Assembly: GCF_018531425.1 (NCBI RefSeq)
Contig: NZ_JAHBOI010000009.1
Span: forward strand, 62,001-126,000
From: Paenarthrobacter sp. DKR-5
GTDB taxonomy: Bacteria > Actinomycetota > Actinomycetes > Actinomycetales > Micrococcaceae
DNA length: 64,000 bases
Direction: 5' to 3'
The position numbers were made by a program, and so were the translations under genes. Every line of letters starts with the position of its first letter. The first letter of the stretch is position 1. A model generated the notes under the pieces. The model was not told where the DNA came from and made no database searches. It saw only the letters and a list, made by a program, of their open reading frames with translations. Below are positions 59,061 to 64,000 of this stretch, piece by piece.

Positions 59061-60499
59061 CGCAGCGCGTCCGCCGGACGGGCGCGGTGCAGCACAAAGC
59101 TGTCCGGCGACCGGTTGAAAGCACCGCCAAGCGGGTCGTCCACCCTCTGCCGCCGGACGACGTCGCACGCCGGGTGGAGGATGTCCCGCACCACCAGTCC
59201 CATGAGCGCCATCAGGGCGATCATGTGCAGCGCCACGGCAAGGACGTAGTAGGGCACATCAATATTGTGCTGCAGATTCCCGCCGCTGGTCTGCTGGCCC
59301 AGGAAAAGCCAGATCGCGGCCCAGTGCAACGCCTCGGCCGCCTGCCACAGGAGGAACTCGAGCCACCGGGGCCGCGCGATCACAAAGAGCGGGATCAGCC
59401 ACAGCACATACTGCGGGGAGTAGACCTTGTTCACGAGAACAAACGCTGCCACCAGCAGGAACAACAGCTGACCCACACGCGGGCGCCTCGGGGCTGCGAG
59501 GGCCAGGACCGCCAGGGCGAGGAAGGCCAGCAGGAACAGCGCGACGGCGAGGGCCCCGACGGTGCCTGCAGACAACGCCGTCCATTGCATCCGCCCGGCG
59601 ACCTCGTTCCAGGCATACCAAGGCGACGAGTAGCCCGCCGCACGCTGGGCGCTGTACTGGTAGAAGCAGGCCCAGGCGCCGAAGTTGGACACGGCCGCCG
59701 GCAGGTTCAGGGCCAGCCAGGCTGCCGCCGCCGCCACCGCCGTCGTCACGAAGGCCCGGTACCGGCCGGAGCGCACTGCCAGCAGCAGGAGTACCAGCAG
59801 CAGCAAGGCCGGGTAGATCTTGAGGGAGGCGCCGATGCCGACCAGCAGCCCTGCCGCAACGGCGTGCCGCCGTGCGAAGAGCAACAGCGCGGCTGCGAGG
59901 GCCAGCACTGCCCACAGGTCCCAGTTGATGTAGCCGGCCAGTATGATCCCGGGGGCGACGGCGACCATCGCCGCGTCCCAGGGCCGCCGGCGGTTCATGC
60001 GCGCAGTGAGAACGACGGCGCCAACCCATGCCGCAGCCAGCAGTGTGGCATTGACGTCGAAGTAGTCCAGCGCACGAGCCGCGCCCGCGCCGCTGCCGGG
60101 GACGAGCAGCGCTGTGAAGCCGGCGATGAAACTGGTCAGGACCGGATATTCGAACCGCGGCCCGGAGCCGAACATGGGAAAGAGCCCGCCGGCCAGTCCC
60201 CGGCTTCCGAACAACTGGGGCAGGTCCGAGTAGCAGGTCGCGTAGAACTGATCCGGCGTGTTCCAGCCGCTGCTGCGGCAATGCTCCTTCAGCACCAGTG
60301 CCAGCAGGGCGGCCAGGGTTGTCAGCACGATCAGCACGCGGTCAACCGTGAAGGCACCCGGCCGGATCAGCCCCGGGGCCGTCCGCCGTCCGAGCGGTCC
60401 GCCCACCACCGCGGTGAAGCGCGCCAAAAGCGGATCCTCCCGCGTGGGAACGACGGTGCGCATCTGCCGGTGCTGTTCCTGGGTCCCCGCTGGCTGCAT
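59057..60499 (-). CDS. GT87/DUF2029-type membrane glycosyltransferase
   Basis: A 480-residue integral membrane protein with ten or more hydrophobic segments and a polar N-terminus. The overall layout (DYFDVNATLLAAAWVG, then YINWDLWAVLALAAALL, then GIGASLKIYPALLLLV, then NKVYSPQYVLWLIPLFV) matches the GT87 polyprenyl-phosphate-mannose-dependent mannosyltransferases of actinobacteria. It could add sugars to cell-envelope glycolipids. The N-terminal start is uncertain, with in-frame methionines at residues 1 and 13. It precedes the FAD oxidoreductase gene in one transcript. Confidence 0.83.
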   Translation of the reverse strand: MQPAGTQEQHRQMRTVVPTREDPLLARFTAVVGGPLGRRTAPGLIRPGAFTVDRVLIVLTTLAALLALVLKEHCRSSGWNTPDQFYATCYSDLPQLFGSRGLAGGLFPMFGSGPRFEYPVLTSFIAGFTALLVPGSGAGAARALDYFDVNATLLAAAWVGAVVLTARMNRRRPWDAAMVAVAPGIILAGYINWDLWAVLALAAALLLFARRHAVAAGLLVGIGASLKIYPALLLLVLLLLAVRSGRYRAFVTTAVAAAAAWLALNLPAAVSNFGAWACFYQYSAQRAAGYSSPWYAWNEVAGRMQWTALSAGTVGALAVALFLLAFLALAVLALAAPRRPRVGQLLFLLVAAFVLVNKVYSPQYVLWLIPLFVIARPRWLEFLLWQAAEALHWAAIWLFLGQQTSGGNLQHNIDVPYYVLAVALHMIALMALMGLVVRDILHPACDVVRRQRVDDPLGGAFNRSPDSFVLHRARPADALR

Positions 60500-60528
60500 A
60501 GTCAGAGCTTACCGGCCGGTTAAATGCG

Positions 60529-60556
60529 GAAGCCCGCGCAGTGAAGCGCGGGCTTC
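60529..60556. terminator. Perfect GC hairpin before the GT87 gene
   Basis: GAAGCCCGCGC and GCGCGGGCTTC pair perfectly around a 6-base loop. On the minus strand it separates the micro-ORF cassette from the GT87 start, so it could terminate or attenuate that transcript. T-runs are short on both sides. Confidence 0.6.
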
Positions 60557-60630
60557 TTGCGGAACGGATGGAAATGTCAGTCATCGATACCTCCAGGCTG
60601 GATGGCGGCGGCACATAGCCCCCCGGGCAA

Positions 60631-60759
60631 TTAGCGCACGTGGCCGGAACCGTAGAGATCGTTGACGATTTTCTCCTTCGCCTGTTCCAGGCGGTGGAAA
60701 TCAATGGACGTTCTTTCCTTTCTCCAGAACGTCAGGGATTCCTTCAGGTTACGGGTCAT
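60631..60759 (-). CDS. Micro-ORF, 42-residue charged peptide
   Basis: ATG 60759 stands seven bases after AAAGGAGGTG, close to an ideal anti-16S match. The 42-residue product (MTRNLKESLTFWRKERTS, then IDFHRLEQAKEKIVNDLYG, then SGHVR) is highly charged with likely helical segments and no membrane stretch. It ends at a TAA. I do not recognise it. It follows a 22-codon ORF with the same type of ribosome-binding site. An untranslated chance ORF remains possible, but the site strength argues against it. Confidence 0.5.
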   Translation of the reverse strand: MTRNLKESLTFWRKERTSIDFHRLEQAKEKIVNDLYGSGHVR

Positions 60760-60938
60760 GGCGGAGCACCTCCTTTCGGGGAATGGCGGGACGGCCGGAA
60801 GCGCCGAAGGGCGCGCCGGAGTGCGGAAAGCTGAAGTGGTACAGCGGGAAGCCTCACGTAATCGAAAGGGCCTCCGGGCACGGAAAAGTGCCGGAAATGT
60901 CGCGTGCTGCGGGTGGTTGCCGGTCTATCGGCAGTGAA

Positions 60939-61007
60939 TCAGCGCGTTGAGACAGCGGAGGCCGGGGCGATGGCATCGGCAATGCGGCCGGTAATCCTTG
61001 TGAACAT
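60939..61007 (-). CDS. Micro-ORF, 22-residue peptide
   Basis: ATG 61007 follows AAAAGGAGGTGGGGAA. The peptide starts MFTRITGRIADAIAPASA and ends STR: hydrophobic residues at F2, I5, I9, I13 spaced as on one face of a helix, with basic ends. It could be a leader peptide, small toxin or signalling peptide. It is the first ORF behind a candidate promoter at 61030-61112. Confidence 0.45.
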   Translation of the reverse strand: MFTRITGRIADAIAPASAVSTR

Positions 61008-61090
61008 TTCCCCACCTCCTTTTCTTCGATATGCGCTTCGACTCGGGCGATTGCCACGAGCTCCAGAAGCACTATAACCTGCGCATTCGC

Positions 61091-61112
61091 GGGAATTCCA
61101 GAGATAATTCCC
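61091..61112. promoter_or_regulatory. GGGAATT-N8-AATTCCC repeat in the micro-ORF promoter
   Basis: A perfect 7-base inverted repeat about 85-105 bases before the 22-codon ORF. On the minus strand a TATAGT -10-like hexamer follows about 20 bases later (61068-61073). GGAATT occurs three times here. This is the most AT-rich patch of the neighbourhood. Confidence 0.45.
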
Positions 61113-61222
61113 GACAATTCCGCTTTTTAGTGCCGAAACCCGCGTGTAGTGGGCGCGACACGCCGATCAGGACTGCGGTGCGGCGCTGATAGCTCGGTTT
61201 GCGGGCAGGTCGGTCTTCGGTC

Positions 61223-61804
61223 CTACAGGCCCCAGGAAAGCACGGCGGGGGTCTTCTTGTCCCAGCCCAGGGTGCAGACTTTCCCGGTGCCGAGGATGAA
61301 GTGGCGGCCGTCGGCGGCGGCGAGCCGGAGCCAGCGTGCGGTCAGCACGCGGAGGAAATGTCCGTGGGCCACGAGCAGCACGTTGTCCGCGCCGGAGGTC
61401 AGCACGCGCTCGATGATGCCGTCGGCGCGGGCCGCCACCTGGTCGAGGCTTTCGCCGTTTGGCACGCCGTGCGTCCAGATGAGGTAGTCCGGGTTGTCCT
61501 TGCGGATCAGATCCGAACTGATGCCCTCGTAGTCGCCGTAGTCCCATTCGTGCGCGCGCGGTTCGACGACGGCGTCCGGGTAGCCGGCGAGTTCAGCCGT
61601 GCGGCGAGCACGGCGCAGCGGGGACGTCAGCACCAGGTCGAAATCCACGTTCTCCAGCGTCTGCCGCGCCGCTGCGGCCTGGTGCTCGCCGTCGACGGTC
61701 AAGGGAAGGTCCGTCAGTCCGGTGTACTGACCGCTCTTGGACCATTCCGTCTCTCCGTGGCGAAGGACCCACAACTGCGGGCGGGATACGGGTGCGTGGC
61801 TCAC
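61223..61804 (-). CDS. Histidine phosphatase-family protein
   Basis: A 193-residue phosphoglycerate-mutase-like phosphatase. The phospho-histidine motif is VLRHGETEWS (residues 13-22) and the second His is in LLVAHGHFLRVL; the two Arg of SPLRRARRTAE complete the pocket. Substrates range from sugar phosphates to nucleotide derivatives. GTG 61804 overlaps the stop of the CCA-transferase gene (GTGA), with AAAGGAG upstream, so the two are translationally coupled. Confidence 0.9.
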   Translation of the reverse strand: MSHAPVSRPQLWVLRHGETEWSKSGQYTGLTDLPLTVDGEHQAAAARQTLENVDFDLVLTSPLRRARRTAELAGYPDAVVEPRAHEWDYGDYEGISSDLIRKDNPDYLIWTHGVPNGESLDQVAARADGIIERVLTSGADNVLLVAHGHFLRVLTARWLRLAAADGRHFILGTGKVCTLGWDKKTPAVLSWGL

Positions 61805-63234
61805 TTGTTCTCCTTTAGTTCAGCGTCCTGTTCGGCCCACCATGCCAGCAACCGCTGCTCCGCCTGCTCCGCTCCGAGCGGCCCGTGCTCCATCCGCTCT
61901 TCAAGCAGGAAGTTGTAGGCGCGGCCAACGACGGGCCCGGGACGGATGCTCAGCAGCTCCATGATCCGGCCGCCGTCGAGGTCCGGACGGATGGACGCCA
62001 GTTCCTCCTGGGCGGCGAGTTCGCCGATCCGCGCCTCGAGGTCGTCGTAGGCAAAGGACAGCCGGTCCGCCTTGCGCTGGTTGCGGGTGGTCACGTCCGA
62101 GCGGGTAAGCCGGTGCAGTCGTTCGAGCTGAGGCCCGGCGTCCGTCACGTACCGGCGCACCGCCGAGTCCGTCCAGCCCGCTTCGCCGTAACCATAGAAG
62201 CGCATGTGCAGCTCCACCAGCCGCGCTACCGCCTTGATTGTGTCGTTGTCGAAGCGGAGCGCCTTCATCCGCTTCGCCGTCATCTTCGCGCCCACCACGT
62301 CGTGGTGGCGGAAGCTCACGGCGCCGCCGGCCTCGAAGCGGCGGGTGGCGGACTTGCCGACGTCATGCATCAGGGCGGCGAAACGGAGGATGAAGTCGGG
62401 GCCCGGCACCGGACCCGCGGCGTCCGTTTCCATCCCTGCCGCCTGTTCGAGCACCTGGAGCGAATGCTGGTAAACGTCCTTGTGCCGGTGGTGCTCGTCC
62501 ACCTCGAGCCGGAGGGCCGACACCTCCGGCAGCACCCGGTCGGCAAGGCCGGTTTCCACCAGCAGGTCGATTCCGGCGCGGGGGCGGCTGCCGCACACCA
62601 GCTTGACGAGTTCGTCGCGGACCCGCTCGGCGGAGATGATGGAGATCCTCTCGGCCATGTCCGTCATCGCCCGGCGCACATCCTCGTGCACGCGGACCCC
62701 CAGCTGGGAGGCGAAGCGCGCGGCACGCATCATCCGCAACGGGTCATCAGAAAAGGACTCCTCGGGCGATGACGGCGTCCTGAGCACCCCGGCGTGCAGG
62801 TCGCGGGCGCCGCCGAACGGGTCCTCGAGTTCGAGTCCGGGCAGGCGGAGCGCCATGGCATTGATGGTGAAGTCGCGCCGCTGCAGGTCATCGTGCAGCG
62901 AGGAGCCGAACGCGACGGTCGGCTTGCGGGAGTCCTGGTCGTAGGCCTCGGCGCGGTAGGTTGTGACTTCAATCTGGAAGCCGTCGCGGCGCAGCCCAAT
63001 GGTGCCGAAGTCACGCCCGATCTCCCAGTAGGCATCCGCCCACCGTTTAATGACGGCGATCGTCTCATCCGGTGTCGCGTTGGTGGTGAAATCCAGGTCG
63101 GGCGAGGTCCTGCCAAGGAAGATGTCGCGCACCGGACCGCCGACCAGCGACAGCTCGTACCCGGCGTCCACGAAGAGCTTCCCGAGTTCAATGACGACGG
63201 GGCTGACGGCGGATCGTTCCAGTCTCTGGTGCAT
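61801..63234 (-). CDS. cca: CCA tRNA nucleotidyltransferase
   Basis: A 477-residue class II nucleotidyltransferase that adds or repairs the 3' CCA of tRNAs. LVGGPVRDIFLGRTSPDLDF (from residue 30) holds the GG and D-x-D catalytic motifs, RRDFTINAMAL and DDPLRMMRAARFASQL bind nucleotide and tRNA, and a C-terminal HD domain (FAALMHDVGKSATRRF) is present as in other actinobacterial enzymes. It is divergent from the NUDIX gene. Confidence 0.93.
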   Translation of the reverse strand: MHQRLERSAVSPVVIELGKLFVDAGYELSLVGGPVRDIFLGRTSPDLDFTTNATPDETIAVIKRWADAYWEIGRDFGTIGLRRDGFQIEVTTYRAEAYDQDSRKPTVAFGSSLHDDLQRRDFTINAMALRLPGLELEDPFGGARDLHAGVLRTPSSPEESFSDDPLRMMRAARFASQLGVRVHEDVRRAMTDMAERISIISAERVRDELVKLVCGSRPRAGIDLLVETGLADRVLPEVSALRLEVDEHHRHKDVYQHSLQVLEQAAGMETDAAGPVPGPDFILRFAALMHDVGKSATRRFEAGGAVSFRHHDVVGAKMTAKRMKALRFDNDTIKAVARLVELHMRFYGYGEAGWTDSAVRRYVTDAGPQLERLHRLTRSDVTTRNQRKADRLSFAYDDLEARIGELAAQEELASIRPDLDGGRIMELLSIRPGPVVGRAYNFLLEERMEHGPLGAEQAEQRLLAWWAEQDAELKENK

Positions 63235-63336
63235 AGTTCCTTAAGCGTGCCAGATTTTCGGAGCGAGGATTGTCCGCCTCCGCGGGTCCCGCCGAAGGAT
63301 CATCAACGCCGGGCAAAGGTGGTTAGAGTGGACCTC

Positions 63337-63867
63337 ATGGCCCATCCCGTACCGAGTGCGCCGAAGCGTACGCCATTGCCCTCGGCAATTGGCGGCCACG
63401 TCGCGCCTGCGGGCCATTCAATCATGCCGACCGTGGAGGAAATCTCGGCCGGAGGCGTGATCGTCGATACCTCCGATGACGAGCTGCGGGTCGCGATCAT
63501 CGCCCGGCTGAACCGCGGAGGCCGGCTGGAATGGTGCTTGCCCAAGGGCCACCCCGAGGGGAACGAGAACAACCAGGAAGCGGCCATCCGGGAGATTGCC
63601 GAGGAAACCGGGATTGACGGGCACATCCTGGCACCCCTGGGCTCCATTGACTACTGGTTCACCGTCAGCGGCCACCGGGTGCACAAGACCGTGCACCATT
63701 TCCTGCTCCGCGCCACGGGCGGCGAACTGACCATCGAGAACGACCCCGACGCCGAGGCCGTCGACGTCGCCTGGGTGAAGATCGAGGACCTGGCCAAGAG
63801 ATTGTCCTTCCCCAACGAGCGGCGCATTGCCGACCTGGCGAGGGATGTTCTCCCCGACTATCTCTGA
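63337..63867 (+). CDS. NUDIX hydrolase
   Basis: A 176-residue NUDIX enzyme. The box is GHPEGNENNQEAAIREIAEE followed by TGIDG (G-x5-E-x7-R-E-U-x-E-E-x-G-U), preceded by ISAGGVIV and LEWCLPK. The first 40 residues are a polar extension. ATG 63337 was chosen because the conserved fold starts shortly after it. In actinobacteria this gene typically lies between cca and murJ, as here. Confidence 0.88.
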   Translation: MAHPVPSAPKRTPLPSAIGGHVAPAGHSIMPTVEEISAGGVIVDTSDDELRVAIIARLNRGGRLEWCLPKGHPEGNENNQEAAIREIAEETGIDGHILAPLGSIDYWFTVSGHRVHKTVHHFLLRATGGELTIENDPDAEAVDVAWVKIEDLAKRLSFPNERRIADLARDVLPDYL

Positions 63868-63903
63868 GCCGCCTCCTTCGGGAGGGCAGCACCGGGTGAG
63901 AGC

Positions 63904-64000
63904 ATGAGAGCGATGTCAACAAAAACGGGTACACGCGGCGACGTGCGTTCGAGCGCCTTCATGGCCGCCGGAACGCTGCTTTCCCGCGTCCTCGGTTTCG
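63904..64000 (+). CDS. murJ: MurJ/MviN lipid II flippase, N-terminus (runs off the window)
   Basis: The last 97 bases encode MRAMSTKTGTRGDV, then SSAFMAAGTLLSRVLGF, the start of the MurJ/MviN family (S-S-A-x-M-A-A-G-T-x-x-S-R-x-x-G-F), which flips the peptidoglycan precursor lipid II. GGTGAGAG precedes ATG 63904; ATG 63913 is an alternative. The rest lies beyond the window. Confidence 0.75.
   Translation, partial: MRAMSTKTGTRGDVRSSAFMAAGTLLSRVLGF

Noticed and set aside
59087-60523. 478-codon plus-strand open frame
   Set aside because: Antisense to the GT87 gene; Gln/Arg/Gly-rich shadow without recognisable features.
60342-60584. 80-codon minus-strand frame coupled by ATGA to an 11-codon ORF
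   Set aside because: Has a GGAGG before its ATG, but most of it is an out-of-frame reading of the GT87 start; only the first 20 codons could be real, so it is mentioned only in the micro-ORF finding.
60854-61117. 87-codon minus-strand frame over the micro-ORF promoter
   Set aside because: Starts inside the inverted repeat with no ribosome-binding site, and turns Pro/Ser-rich where it overlaps the 22-codon ORF in another frame.
1-64000. CRISPR arrays, tRNA/rRNA genes, insertion sequences, prophage
   Set aside because: Looked for spaced direct repeats, tRNA-like cloverleaf ends, transposase or integrase motifs and phage structural genes; none were seen.

Overview
The window is GC-rich actinobacterial chromosome. 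Gene content (treX-treY-treZ trehalose operon, long GapB-type GAPDH, CsoR/CopZ/CopA copper set, GAF-ANTAR protein, the CCA-transferase/NUDIX/MurJ neighbourhood) points to Micrococcaceae, most likely Arthrobacter or a close relative. I saw no rRNA, tRNA, CRISPR array, transposase or integrase. All calls come from reading the sequence; no database search was run.

Layout. 0-8.3 kb: MHS-type transporter, PRC-barrel protein, a 48-residue Cys-rich metallothionein-like gene, a redox pair facing an aldo-keto reductase/TetR pair across a palindrome-rich promoter, an SDR and a ribokinase, a 3' fragment of a fumarylacetoacetate-hydrolase (FAH) gene, and a NIPSNAP protein ending at a 20-bp perfect terminator stem. 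8.3-14.2 kb (minus strand): MFS carrier, FGGY kinase, SDR, FAD-linked oxidase and a GlpP-type antiterminator protein. This is the same functional set as the Escherichia coli ygc locus. A textbook intrinsic terminator (17-position stem plus U7) lies in the leader between the antiterminator gene and the structural genes. 14.2-16.8 kb: decayed sugar region with a collapsed ABC-transporter operon, an intact GH63-type glycosidase, a frameshifted ROK-regulator stub and a SnoaL-like protein. 17.2-26.5 kb: a tricarboxylate module (TcuA-like dehydrogenase, PrpF-like isomerase, AfuABC-type ABC importer) with two related FCD-GntR regulators and recurring GTATAC-type operators. 26.5-31.6 kb: C-terminally truncated MFS carrier, a second MFS carrier with an FCD-GntR regulator, a TDT transporter and a GAF-ANTAR regulator.

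31.6-41 kb: sugar-acid catabolism (SDR, two FAH-family enzymes, enolase-superfamily dehydratase, DHDPS-family dehydratase, FMN 2-hydroxyacid dehydrogenase, D-2-hydroxyacid dehydrogenase, MFS importer) with a divergent IclR regulator. The set could convert an aldonate to pyruvate plus lactate or to alpha-ketoglutarate semialdehyde. 41-47 kb: CBS protein, LysE-type exporter, acetoacetate-decarboxylase-like protein with a divergent LysR regulator, GAPDH, beta-hydroxyacid dehydrogenase, and a small orphan protein resembling a phage-primase C-terminal domain. 47-53.5 kb: glgX(treX)-treY-treZ, making trehalose from glycogen. 53.6-57.6 kb: LysR regulator, then csoR-copZ-copA behind a classic CsoR operator. 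57.6-60.5 kb: phytoene-desaturase-like oxidoreductase and a GT87-type membrane glycosyltransferase. 60.5-61.1 kb: no conventional gene, but two tiny minus-strand ORFs (42 and 22 codons), each directly behind a near-perfect AAAGGAGGTG ribosome-binding site. 61.2-64 kb: histidine phosphatase, CCA-adding enzyme, NUDIX hydrolase and the first codons of murJ.

Most interesting leads: the GlpP-type antitermination leader in the ygc-like cluster, the micro-ORF cassette at 60.6-61.0 kb, the MymT-like metallothionein, the tricarboxylate module with its shared operators, and the decay scars (FAH fragment, fused ABC remnant, ROK stub, truncated MFS) that mark 7.7-27.8 kb as a reshuffled accessory region.
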